Shown here: piece by piece, positions 1 through 7,811 of the stretch
How positions within the stretch are numbered: position 1 is the stretch's first letter
How the letters are laid out: every line of letters begins with the position of its first letter
NCBI GenBank assembly: GCA_965216155.1
Contig: CBDCFD010000005.1
Coordinates: 496,001-560,000 of the forward strand
Source of the DNA: CATOSP01 sp965216155
Lineage (GTDB): Bacteria > Chloroflexota > Dehalococcoidia > Lucifugimonadales > UBA3495
DNA: 64,000 nt
Reading direction: 5' to 3'
Translations under genes and position numbers: made by a program
Notes under the pieces: model-generated
Told to the model about the DNA's origin: nothing
Databases searched by the model: none
Seen by the model: only the letters and a program-made list of their open reading frames with translations

Positions 1-332
1 CAGCAGCGCCGGAAGCGGCTATGGTCCATCTGCAAGCCTTACCTGGACGGCGATGCGCCCATGAGGGTGCTGTGCCAGCGGGTGGACGCTTCTTGCCGGA
101 GTTGTTCGCTTTCGTCGCCGATCCCCGGGTGAGCGCGGACAACAACGCGGCGGAGCGCAGCCTGCGCCCAACGGTGGTGAGCCGGAAGATCAGCGGCGGG
201 ACCCGTTCGGAGCAGGGAAGCGAAACCAAGAGTATCCTCGCTTCCTTGTTCGGCACATGGCGCTTGCGAGGCTGCAACCCCTACCATGCCCTGAACTCCA
301 TCCTCTCCCAACCCCAACTCGCCCCAGTCTGA
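1..332 (+). pseudogene. IS66-family transposase, C-terminal fragment with frameshift
   Basis: This is the C-terminal end of an IS66-type DDE transposase; the rest lies outside the window. Frame 1 reads a typical segment with YLDGDAPMRVLCQRVD and then runs off. From about position 88 the homologous text continues in frame 3 with FLPELFAFVADPRV, then NNAAERSLRP and KISGGTRSEQGS, which are hallmark IS66 C-terminal motifs. Losing one base near 87/88 (family members read RVDRFLPELF here) explains the switch. The copy is therefore probably inactive, although a single-base assembly error cannot be excluded. Confidence 0.8.
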
Positions 333-382
333 ACAGTTACAGTCGAGCCGCCCGACGGTGAGATCATCTGAAGGTGATACTC

Positions 383-505
383 ATGGGTAAGATCATCGTA
401 AAGACCCGTGTGGTTCGCCGGGTCAAGGTCCGAGTGACCTCCAGCCGGCCACCTCGTCAGCCCGTTATTCGCCAGACCGTGCGGGTCTCCGTGCGGCGGC
501 GCTAG
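383..505 (+). CDS. Small arginine-rich protein, 40 aa
   Basis: A short ATG ORF is preceded by a plausible ribosome-binding site (GAAGGTGAT, about 6 nt upstream) and followed after 15 nt by a strong hairpin terminator. The product starts MGKIIVKTRVVRR and ends SVRRR, with 12 Arg and 3 Lys in 40 residues. It alternates basic and beta-branched residues, suggesting one beta-rich nucleic-acid-binding strand set. I do not recognise the family. Support is the RBS-ORF-terminator arrangement only. It could be a spurious ORF next to an IS66 remnant. Confidence 0.4.
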   Translation: MGKIIVKTRVVRRVKVRVTSSRPPRQPVIRQTVRVSVRRR

Positions 506-520
506 CCTCTCAGGACCCAC

Positions 521-569
521 AGCAATGACCACGGCCCGGAGTAGACTACTCCGGGCCGTGGTCATTGCT
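521..569. terminator. Bidirectional hairpin terminator
   Basis: Two perfectly complementary 24-bp arms (521-544 and 546-569) are separated by one base. They lie between the plus-strand small ORF and the minus-strand DUF4190-like gene, so they can end both transcripts. There is no long T tract on either side. Confidence 0.65.
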
Positions 570-601
570 GCTCCTCTCCGCCGGTATAGTCCATTTGCTC
601 T

Positions 602-1114
602 CTACTTACTGTTGCAGTAATTGACCAGTTCCTCGCCTGATGCGAACATAGTCATGGACGCTGCAATCGTCGTGGACCTCATGTCCGCACCCATGCCCAT
701 TGACATGTAATCCCAACCGGCATTGCGTAGGGCCTGACAAGCGCGGCGAATCTCCGCATCTGTGGGACGCGGACCCATCATCCCCACATTGTCCTTGACG
801 CTCTCGTCTATACTGCCGAAGCCACTGAACGTTGGCAGGATGTAGTCACGAGAGTCCAAATCATCGCTGACATCGCTAATAGCGGCTCCAAAAGCGGCTA
901 GCCAGACAATGACTACCACCAACGCGACAACATTGGTTGCCATGCCGGTAATGGACATTCCGGTTCCCTGTCCAGTCTTCCGGTTCCTGAAGAACCCAAT
1001 GGCGGCAAGCGGCAGTCCTACCGCAATACAGGGAAAGGCTATGAACGCACCTACAACCGGGATGAATCCGAAGATTAACGCCACAATGCCGAGGACCATT
1101 CCTGTGATACCCAT
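602..1114 (-). CDS. DUF4190-like small membrane protein
   Basis: The 170-residue protein has two hydrophobic segments near the N terminus (about residues 1-42 and 52-80). They are joined by a basic loop (FFRNRKTGQGTG), and a Gly-rich repeat-like pattern (GITGMVLGIVALI / GMSITGMATNVVAL) matches the DUF4190 two-helix unit. The remaining 90 residues are soluble and acidic, without a recognised domain. The start ATG has an AAGGGGG Shine-Dalgarno about 10 nt upstream on the minus strand. The gene ends just before the bidirectional terminator at 521-569. The function is unknown; the family comprises small membrane proteins. Confidence 0.7.
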   Translation of the reverse strand: MGITGMVLGIVALIFGFIPVVGAFIAFPCIAVGLPLAAIGFFRNRKTGQGTGMSITGMATNVVALVVVIVWLAAFGAAISDVSDDLDSRDYILPTFSGFGSIDESVKDNVGMMGPRPTDAEIRRACQALRNAGWDYMSMGMGADMRSTTIAASMTMFASGEELVNYCNSK

Positions 1115-1170
1115 TGGGGAACCCCCTTACAAGTAGGATTTGGCTACTTGCCACAGTCGCCTGGTCCAGT

Positions 1171-1221
1171 GCGTAAGCCTCGCAAGGGGGCACGAGGCCA
1201 AACCCCCTATCGGGCTTACGC
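1171..1221. repeat. Hairpin in the leader of the membrane-protein gene
   Basis: Arms GCGTAAGCC (1171-1179) and GGCTTACGC (1213-1221) are complementary, and an inner pair (AAGGGGG / CCCCCT) extends the stem. The hairpin lies 57 bp upstream of the minus-strand start at 1114 and about 30 bp outside the ISAs1 remnant. It could be a leader structure or a decayed insertion footprint. Confidence 0.4.
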
Positions 1222-1252
1222 AATACCTTCGACTATGAGAGGTTGAACTGTT

Positions 1253-2425
1253 CAGGGACTGTGGCGCGTCAACTATACCCCTTTGATTTCTGATTGTCCA
1301 CAGACCCTAGGAAGGCCCGGGGAGTAAGGCACCCGTTTCAGGCGATATTGCGTTTGACCTTGTTGGCTTTGGTCAGCGATCAGACCACCTTGGCTCACAT
1401 AGCGCTGTTCGGGGAGATGCACTGGGCGAAACTGAAGGACCCTCTGGGCTTTGTCCGGGACCCGGGCTTCCCACGCAACCACCATTTCCCGTACTCTGGC
1501 GGGAGTCCCCTATGAACAGTTGCAGAGGGCCTTGATGTCCTGGATGGAGGGGGTTGGTGGCAGCGCAGCCGGCAGGGTCTCTCTTGAGCGGCCTCGGTGG
1601 ATGGGAAGTGGGCCAAACAATCGGAAGACGCTGCGGGGAATCCTCTGGGGATGGTGAATGTGCTGGCCCATGACCTGAAGATATGCCTGGCCCAGTGGCC
1701 GATGACGGAGAAGCGGTACGAACCGAGGGTCTTACAGGCCCAACTGGGTCAATTGTTTGAGCGCTATCCTAGCTTGCAACTGCTCACCATGGACGCCCTG
1801 TATGCGGAACGGGACCTTTGCCAAGCGATTGTAAGTCACGGCCGGGACTACCTGGTGCGAGTCAAAGGGAACCAGCCCACGGTCCTGGCCGCCTTGTCGG
1901 AACGGTTTGCCGAGGACCAACTGGGGGAACCCCAAGCGGAGACCGTAAAAAAAAGCGGGTAGAATTGAGATACGGCGGCTTTGGTCCGATGCCCAGTTAG
2001 GATGCTACATCCGGGAGGAATTGGGTTTCCCGGGGCGCGCCAAGGCGCCATGGTGGAGAAGGTGAGAGTGGAGATAGCCACCGGCGAAGTATCCACGGAA
2101 CGCTGGTATCTGTTGACCAGCCTGCCTCCCGGCCAAGGCAACCCAGGGGAACTGCTCCGGCAGTTCCGCAATCACTGGAGCATTGAGAACAGCCAACATC
2201 ATGTGAAGGACCGCAGTTGGGACGAAGACCTCCACACGTTACGCCGTCCCGGGTTGGGCGAAGTATTCGCCGCACTGGTGAACGCCGGGCTGAACGTGCT
2301 GCGTCTGGAGGGATGGTTCCCTCCCCGGATGTCCATGCCACTGCGAGCCAAGACCTGTGCCTTCCGTCCGGAACAGGCTATCGCTCGTCTCTCCGGCCAG
2401 CTAACTTGACTTTGCAATCGTCCTG
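1253..2425 (+). mobile_element. Degenerate ISAs1-family insertion sequence
   Basis: A 1.17-kb segment encloses the broken ISAs1-type transposase. Its ends look like imperfect inverted repeats: the left end begins CAGGGACTG at 1253, and the right end, read inward on the other strand, begins CAGGACGA at 2425. Both then run into GTCAA about 15 bases in. Length and gene content fit the ISAs1 family. Target duplications were not recognised. Confidence 0.55.
1294..2409 (+). pseudogene. ISAs1-family transposase, multiply frameshifted
   Basis: Homologous text runs through several frames. 1294 onward carries DPRKARGVRHPFQAIL (family N-terminal motif). About 1465-1560 carries ASHATTISRTLAGVPYEQLQ. 1597-1947 carries VDGKWAKQSEDAAGNP and LLTMDALYAERD (catalytic region with DGK and MDA). 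After an A8 run near 1947 the frame changes to KKKRVELR and then again near 2030, and 2030-2409 ends with NHWSIENSQHHVKDRSWDED, the IEN..HW-type C-terminal signature. At least four frame changes show that this copy is dead. Confidence 0.8.
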
Positions 2426-2474
2426 TACTCTACCCCTCCCCGCCTTATATGCAATGGCCCTGGCAACGCAGAAA

Positions 2475-2512
2475 AATACCCCCACATCGGTAGCAGCTGA
2501 TGTGGGGGTATT
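2475..2512 (-). terminator. Intrinsic terminator of the 2.5-3.6 kb minus-strand genes
   Basis: Complementary 14-bp arms (2475-2488 and 2499-2512) flank a 10-nt loop. Read on the minus strand, the hairpin is followed by a run of T (the AAAAA at 2472-2476 on plus), as in a Rho-independent terminator. It lies 34 bp past the last minus-strand gene. Confidence 0.75.
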
Positions 2513-2545
2513 CCGTTTCGGACGGACCGGGCCTGTCGAGGACAG

Positions 2546-2740
2546 TCACGGCCGTGAACGCGGCACTGGCAGGACGACCTCACTAGGGAAGAAGTGCGGG
2601 ACCAAGAGCATCGTCGCGGCCAGGGCGATCCCCAATAAAACCAGGCCACCCCCTAGCCACACGGAGCCTCTCAAGGATCCCACCAGCAGCCCCGCAACGA
2701 TCAATGATCCTACGACGGTCATCCAGAGCAAAGCCTCCAT
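2546..2740 (-). CDS. Small two-helix membrane protein, 64 aa
   Basis: Starts MEALLWMTVVGSLIVAGLL and has two hydrophobic stretches (about residues 5-23 and 27-49) separated by LRGSVW, with a short polar tail. The ATG is preceded by AAGGAAG at a suitable distance, and the gene lies 30 nt downstream of the secreted-protein gene, so they are probably cotranscribed and share the terminator at 2475-2512. No family is recognised. Confidence 0.55.
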   Translation of the reverse strand: MEALLWMTVVGSLIVAGLLVGSLRGSVWLGGGLVLLGIALAATMLLVPHFFPSEVVLPVPRSRP

Positions 2741-2770
2741 TCTACTTCCTTACCTGCTGCCCCGCGTCGC

Positions 2771-3605
2771 CTATTGGTACCCCAGAAACACCCCGAACAG
2801 GACGCACTCGAGATCGCTGCCCACCACCGGCAGGCTGGCCCCCGCTGTAGTCGCCATCCATCGCCTGGGGCATATTCTGGTACCCGTGGGCCACGGCCTC
2901 GGAGATGACCGAGTGCCCGAAGGGACCAACAAGTGTGTGGATATACTCGCCTTCGATCTCCGAGTACATGTAGGTTGTACTGGTAACGTTGTAGCCATTC
3001 AGCGTGCAACTGGCTACATAGTAGTAGTACGGCGGTTGCGGGTCGTGTTTCCCCCAACAACTCCCGCCGCCTAAGCCGATGTCGCCGTCGTACAGCGGCC
3101 CGCCCCCGGTGATGTTGGCGGTCTTGAACGTGAACGACGCCTTGGTCTTGGTCAGGTCGTCTATCGAATTGACTCCCACGACCTTGCCGTAGTCCTCGAT
3201 CCTCCATTTCCACCCGGCGGTGGCCTAAGCCAAGTCTCCGAGGGTGCGATCAGAGTAACCGCTCACATTTTCGGGCTCAGACGGTAGTGGAGTCTCGTTC
3301 ATCTCCAACACCTTTATCTTGAAGTCGCAGGTATTATCCTCCGGTCCTACCCTGACCCTGCTCACGTCGCCCCGCATCTTGATGGAGATCGGGGGAAACA
3401 CGCACTCCTTATCGGCGTCCCCCCGGTAAATCACGTCACCCTCCTTGAGAGGCCCCTCCACCTCCGTACCGTCGATGGTGATGCGGACGCTATTAGTCGC
3501 CAAGTCGCCGCCGCCTCCTCCCTCCCCGCTTGTCGCTAACACTACCGCCGGTATCAGCAACATCAGGGCCAGTATTATCGGTGCGTATGCGAGTTTGTAA
3601 CCCAC
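2771..3605 (-). pseudogene. Secreted protein gene broken by an amber codon and a frameshift
   Basis: The best start is GTG at 3605, with AAAGGAGG 7-8 nt upstream. It opens a signal-peptide-like segment (GYKLAYAPIILALMLLIPA) ending near ATSGEGGGGG. The frame stops at a TAG at 3225-3227 (after RTLGDLA), but the same frame continues protein-like: ATAGWKWRIEDYGK, then FTFKTANITGGG and YYYYVASCTLNGYN. Near the 3' end a C5 run (2839-2843) carries an apparent extra base, after which another frame reads VVGSDLECVLFGVFLGYQ to a stop at 2771. The simplest reading is one ancestral gene of about 277 codons with CAG changed to TAG plus a 1-nt insertion. The first 126 codons could still be expressed as a short secreted protein. 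The domain is unknown. Confidence 0.6.
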
Positions 3606-3777
3606 GAGAGCCACCTCCTTTAGTTGGAAGCCTGCGTAGCAGTATCGGCACTCTCTTGGCGGCGCGGTAGTGGGGTTGTAACTACTTCTGTGGGTATTAT
3701 TCCCTACGGCTTGAAGCGGCTCCAGGGACCTCGCCATGTAGCTTAGACTTGGTCTTACCCATACCCTCTATACCTTC

Positions 3778-4946
3778 TAGTGCGGTGTAACTGAAGTTCA
3801 TTGTAATAGTATTCGCGATGAGGTATCCTCCGGGTTAGCAGCCCAGAGGAGGATGACCATGGCAATCGGACGACCAATGCCGCCGCTAATTTTGGATGAC
3901 GTGGAGCGTGAAACCTTGGAACGGTGGGTTCGTCGTCCGAAAACGGCGCAAGCTTTGGCGCTGCGGGCCAGAATGATTTTGGGCTGTGCCGAAGGCCGCA
4001 GCAATACCACGGTGGGCACCGACCTGGGAGTGTCCGATGAGACGGTGGGGAAGTGGGGTTCTCGCTTCCTGGAACGGAGGCTGGACGGACTGCCGGACGA
4101 ACCGCGCAGCGGACGGCCTCGAGCGGTTACCGATGACGACGTGGAGCGTGTTATTACGCTGACGCTGGAGACCGCGCCCCGGGACGCGACCCATTGGAGC
4201 ACCCGGTCCATGGCCCAGCGCAGCGGGCTGAGCCACAACACGGTCAGCCGCATCTGGCGGGCCTTCGGATTGCAGCCCCACCGCACGGAGACCTTCAAGT
4301 TGTCGTCGGACCCCTTCTTCATCGAGAAGGTCAGGGACGTTGTAGGGCTATACCTGAATCCACCGGATCGGGCGTTGGTCCTGTGCGTGGACGAGAAGTC
4401 CCAGATCCAGGCGTTGGATCGCACCCGTCCGCTATTGCCCATGCGCCCGGGACAAGTGGAACGGCGCACCCATGATTACCTGCGTCACGGCGCCACTTCG
4501 CTGTTCGCCGCCTTAGACACCAGGACCGGCAAGGTGATTGGTCGTTGCCACCAACGGCGCCGGGCCGTGGAGTTCCGCAAATTCCTCGATACCATCGAGG
4601 CCGAGGTGCCCGCCGACCTCGACGTCCACCTGATCGCGGACAACTACGCCACCCACAAGACGGCGCTGATCCGGAACTGGTTTGCCAAGCGGCCCCGCTT
4701 CCATATGCACTTCACACCCACCAGCGCCTCCTGGCTGAACCTGGTGGAGCGCTGGTTCGGTCTGCTCACCGAAAAGCAGTTGCGCCGCGGCGTGCATCAG
4801 AGCAGCGCCGAACTGGAGACTGCCATCTACCGCTACCTGGACGTCACCAACGAAGACCCCAAACCTTTTGTCTGGACCAAGACCGCCGACCAAATCCTGG
4901 CCAACGTCGCCCGCTTTTGCCAGCGAACTTTGAATACAGGACACTA
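3778..4946 (+). mobile_element. Intact IS630-family insertion sequence
   Basis: The element is bounded by TA dinucleotides (3778-3779 and 4945-4946), the IS630/Tc1-type target. Its ends are imperfect inverted repeats: left TAGTGCGGTGTAACTGAAGT and right (reverse complement) TAGTGTCCTGTATTCAAAGT agree at 13 of 20 positions. The single ORF inside is intact, and its stop codon uses the terminal TA. It separates the broken secreted gene from a tyrosine-recombinase remnant. Confidence 0.8.
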
Positions 4947-4947
4947 G
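3853..4947 (+). CDS. IS630-family transposase
   Basis: The 364-residue protein has an N-terminal helix-turn-helix region (about residues 35-80, with LGVSDETVGKWGSRFLERR). The DDE catalytic core follows: VDEKSQ near 180, IADNYATHK near 260, and SASWLNLVERWFG near 294 supply the three acidic residues of the IS630/Tc1-mariner fold. All motifs are present and the frame is open, so the protein is probably active. The ATG at 3853 has AGAGGAGG upstream. Confidence 0.95.
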   Translation: MTMAIGRPMPPLILDDVERETLERWVRRPKTAQALALRARMILGCAEGRSNTTVGTDLGVSDETVGKWGSRFLERRLDGLPDEPRSGRPRAVTDDDVERVITLTLETAPRDATHWSTRSMAQRSGLSHNTVSRIWRAFGLQPHRTETFKLSSDPFFIEKVRDVVGLYLNPPDRALVLCVDEKSQIQALDRTRPLLPMRPGQVERRTHDYLRHGATSLFAALDTRTGKVIGRCHQRRRAVEFRKFLDTIEAEVPADLDVHLIADNYATHKTALIRNWFAKRPRFHMHFTPTSASWLNLVERWFGLLTEKQLRRGVHQSSAELETAIYRYLDVTNEDPKPFVWTKTADQILANVARFCQRTLNTGH

Positions 4948-4976
4948 AGTGATACGGGTTCTTGATCCAATCACCA

Positions 4977-5185
4977 TCAGGGCACCGACGCCAGGCGACC
5001 CGCCGGATCGGGAACCAGCTCCAAATAGACCAGCGTCGTCTGGATAGACCGGTGCCCCAGCCACCGGCTCAGGAGTTGATCGGGACGCCGTGAAGGAGCA
5101 GATGACGCCCGTAGGAGTGGCGGAAGGTATGACTGCCAACCTGCCTCCCTGGCGGTAATGCGCCCAGCAAAACCGCTGTCCCCTC
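4977..5185 (-). pseudogene. Tyrosine recombinase (integrase) C-terminal remnant
   Basis: On the minus strand one frame reads PGRQVGSHTFRHSYGRHLLL, which contains the HxxR box of tyrosine recombinases. It hits a stop after GVPIN. A frame offset by one base continues LSRWLGHRSIQTTLVYLEL, with the GH box and the nucleophilic Tyr, then ends VPDPAGRLASVP. A one-base deletion near 5068 separates the halves, and the N-terminal domain is missing. This is a dead integrase end directly outside the IS630 copy, so the locus has hosted more than one mobile element. Confidence 0.75.
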
Positions 5186-5551
5186 TACGAAGCGCCCCTC
5201 AACACCACCTCAGTTGCAGCGCAATACCCAACGCCATTCCGAGCTAGCCGACGTTGGCGGATTACCGGCCCAAGTCCGACAGCCACCCACGGCCAATCAT
5301 CCCTGGCGCCGCATGACCATCGGAAGAAAACCCCTCCCACCTAGGGGCACGCAAAAACCCTACGCGAAAATCTGACGGGCGCCCGGATGCCCGGAACATG
5401 TTGCAACGAAGGGGTGTATCCAGCTAAAATGTGTCACACGCCTACGAGTCTTCCCTGCATTTATGCGTCTTTTATGGAAGCAGGAAGACTCGAATCATTA
5501 AACCAATTAGCGTCGGCTATGCCATGACCCTACTTGCAAGGGAGATACTAG
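5186..5551. other. Non-coding stretch upstream of the EF-G-like gene
   Basis: No gene is supported here. A hairpin-like pair lies at 5445-5458 (CGAGTCTTCCCTGC) and 5480-5492 (GCAGGAAGACTCG), with a 21-nt loop and one bulged base, about 60 bp before the EF-G-like start. It may be a leader structure. The EF-G-like ATG has GGGAG upstream. Confidence 0.4.
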
Positions 5552-7588
5552 ATGCCCAGTATTGATCCTAACAACATCCGTAATGTCGCGCTGGTCTCCC
5601 ACAGCGGCGCGGGCAAGACGTCTCTGGCCGAGACACTTCTGTTCAACGCGAAGGTAACCACGCGCATAGGCCGCGTAGAAGACGGAAATACTGTGTCCGA
5701 CTACGAACCTGAAGAGGTCAAACGCTCCAGCAGCGTTCAGACTACCCTAGCAGCCTGCGCGACGGGAGCGAATAAGATCAATTTCCTGGACACGCCTGGT
5801 TACGACGACTTCCTTGGAGAAGTCTCTGCCGCATTGCGTGTCTCCGAGGGCGCAGTGGTGCTGGTCGCAGCCCAATCCGGGATAGACGTAGGCACCGAGC
5901 GGGCTTGGAACATGTCCAAGGACATGGGCTTGCCCAGGATGGTATTGATCAATAAAATGGACCGGGAGAACGCCAGTTTCTCCCGGTGCGTGTCCGACAT
6001 CCAGGCCGCTTTCGGCAACCATTGTGTCCCATTGCAGCTTCCCATCGGCGAGGCCCAGGAGTTCACCGGAGTTATCAGCGTGGTCAACCCGCCCGCCGAA
6101 GTCCCGAATGAGATGGCCGCGGACCTTGAGGCGGCCCGGGAACGGCTGATCGAAGCCGCCGCCGAATGTGACGACGAACTCGCAGACAAGTACCTGGAAG
6201 GCGAAGACCTGACCAGCGAGGAGATCATCGCCGGGGTGCGCGCCGGAGTCTGGAGCGGTAGTCTAGTGCCAATTTTGGCTAGCTCTGCCACCCAGAACCT
6301 CGGCGTGGAAGAGTTTACCCAGATGGTCATGGACTTCTTGCCCTCCCAGGTGGACGGCATTGGACCGCAGATGGCAGACGACTCCGAAATCGGGGGCGAT
6401 CCCGACGGCCCGCTGGCCGCCCTGGTCTTCAAGACCACCGCCGACCCCTTCGTCGGCAAATTGTCCGTCTTCCGTGTCTATCGAGGCACTATCAAGAGCA
6501 ACTCGGAAGTTTGGAATTGCGTCAGGCAGTCGTCGGAGCGTATCGGCCAGCTTTACCTGCCCAGGGGTAAGAACCAGGAAAACGTGACCGAGCTGACCGC
6601 CGGCGACATCGGCGCAATCGGCAAACTGTCCGAGACTCTGACCGGCGACACGCTATGTACGCGGGACAACCCGGTCCGATTCGAACCCATCAAATTCCCC
6701 GTGGGCTACTACCGGGTGGCTGTCGCGCCAGCCAGTAAGTCGGACCTGGACAAGATGTCCATCTCCCTGGCCCGGATGGTGGAGGAGGACCCCACCCTTC
6801 AGATGTCGCGGGACTACGACACCACCGAGACCCTTATCACCGGCATCGGCGAGGCTCAGATCGATGTAGCCATGGACAAGATACGCCGCAAGTTCGGCGC
6901 AGACTTGAAGGTCAAACTGCCCCGCGTGGCCTACAAGGAGACCATCACCAAGATCACGCAGGCAGAGTACCGCCACAAGAAGCAGTCTGGCGGGCATGGC
7001 CAATACGGCCACGTCCTGCTGCGTCTGGAACCCAGGGACCGGACCCAGGGCTTTGAGTTTGGCAGTGAAGTTGTTGGCGGCAAGGTACCCAAGGAGTACT
7101 TCCCGTCGGTGGAAAAGGGGATCGTCAAGGCGATGGATGAAGGAGTCCTGGCCGGATATCCGATGGTAGACTTCAAGGCGGTCCTTTTTGACGGGAGCTA
7201 CCACGACGTGGATTCGTCAGGTATGTCCTTCGAGATCGCAAGCTCTCAAGCCCTCAGAAGGGGGGTGTCAGACGCTAATCCAATCCTTCTGGAACCAATC
7301 ATGAAGCTGGATGTGATCGTCCCCGACGCCTACACCGGGGAGGTAATGAGCGACCTCAACGGGAAACGGGGCCGTATCCTGGGAATGACTCCCATGGAAG
7401 GCACCACACGGGTCGAGGCCGAGGTGCCCCTATCCGAGGTTCAGCGGTACGCCCAGGACCTGCGCTCGGTGAGTCAAGGCCGCGGCGAGTATAGCCTGGT
7501 CTTTGACCGCTACGAACAGGTCCCGGCCAACCTCGAACGCAGGATAATCGAAGAGGCCAAACGGGCACGGGAAGAAGAGAGGGTCTAA
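5552..7588 (+). CDS. Elongation factor G-like translational GTPase
   Basis: The 678-residue protein has the EF-G/TetM domain order. The GTPase P-loop is SHSGAGKT at residues 16-23, followed by DTPGYDDF (switch II), NKMD (guanine specificity) and domain II. Domains III-V include GGHGQYGHVLLRLEP and the C-terminal EF-G fold (LNGKRGRILGMTPMEG). The switch I region (DGNTVSDYEPEEVKRSSSVQ) and the short G' region are those of the EF-G-like (often fusA2) subgroup rather than the canonical rpsL-linked EF-G. The protein is cytoplasmic and probably acts in ribosome translocation or rescue; its exact role is not known from sequence. It is monocistronic and ends at a strong terminator. Confidence 0.9.
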   Translation: MPSIDPNNIRNVALVSHSGAGKTSLAETLLFNAKVTTRIGRVEDGNTVSDYEPEEVKRSSSVQTTLAACATGANKINFLDTPGYDDFLGEVSAALRVSEGAVVLVAAQSGIDVGTERAWNMSKDMGLPRMVLINKMDRENASFSRCVSDIQAAFGNHCVPLQLPIGEAQEFTGVISVVNPPAEVPNEMAADLEAARERLIEAAAECDDELADKYLEGEDLTSEEIIAGVRAGVWSGSLVPILASSATQNLGVEEFTQMVMDFLPSQVDGIGPQMADDSEIGGDPDGPLAALVFKTTADPFVGKLSVFRVYRGTIKSNSEVWNCVRQSSERIGQLYLPRGKNQENVTELTAGDIGAIGKLSETLTGDTLCTRDNPVRFEPIKFPVGYYRVAVAPASKSDLDKMSISLARMVEEDPTLQMSRDYDTTETLITGIGEAQIDVAMDKIRRKFGADLKVKLPRVAYKETITKITQAEYRHKKQSGGHGQYGHVLLRLEPRDRTQGFEFGSEVVGGKVPKEYFPSVEKGIVKAMDEGVLAGYPMVDFKAVLFDGSYHDVDSSGMSFEIASSQALRRGVSDANPILLEPIMKLDVIVPDAYTGEVMSDLNGKRGRILGMTPMEGTTRVEAEVPLSEVQRYAQDLRSVSQGRGEYSLVFDRYEQVPANLERRIIEEAKRAREEERV

Positions 7589-7612
7589 CCCCAGTCCTTC
7601 CCCCGCACAGGT

Positions 7613-7664
7613 TGCAACGAAAGACGCCCCCACACGGCAAGGTGTGGGGGCGTCTTTCGTTGCA
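7613..7664. terminator. Strong bidirectional hairpin terminator
   Basis: Perfect 23-bp complementary arms (7613-7635 and 7642-7664) enclose a 6-nt loop, GGCAAG. The hairpin sits between the convergent EF-G-like gene and the methylmalonyl-CoA mutase gene, 25 bp after the EF-G-like stop. Confidence 0.85.
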
Positions 7665-7811
7665 TCGACAAGGACTCGCTATCCTCCAGGGATTGAGGTT
7701 CAACGATGATTACCGCCCCATAACACTCTTAACTAACCCCCCATTAGGACAAAAAGAGTTGGGAATTGCCCCCCACCGCTAGCGTGGGACTCAATCGACG
7801 AACTCTAGACC

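Noticed and set aside
1940..1960. A8 run in the ISAs1 transposase as a programmed frameshift site
   Set aside because: At least three other frame changes in the same gene have no slippery sequence, so ordinary decay explains it.
2719..3213. 164-codon minus-strand frame, alternative to the secreted protein
   Set aside because: Arg/Gly-rich shadow composition; the overlapping frame has natural protein composition and continues the upstream gene.
3225..3227. TAG as pyrrolysine in the secreted-protein gene
   Set aside because: No methylamine methyltransferase context and a second lesion downstream; loss of function is simpler.
5035..5075. TGA in the integrase remnant as a third selenocysteine codon
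   Set aside because: Homology resumes in a different frame after it, so it follows a deletion.
4513..5139. 208-codon minus-strand frame over the IS630 end
   Set aside because: It is antisense to the transposase, and the real signal in its upstream part is the integrase remnant in other frames.
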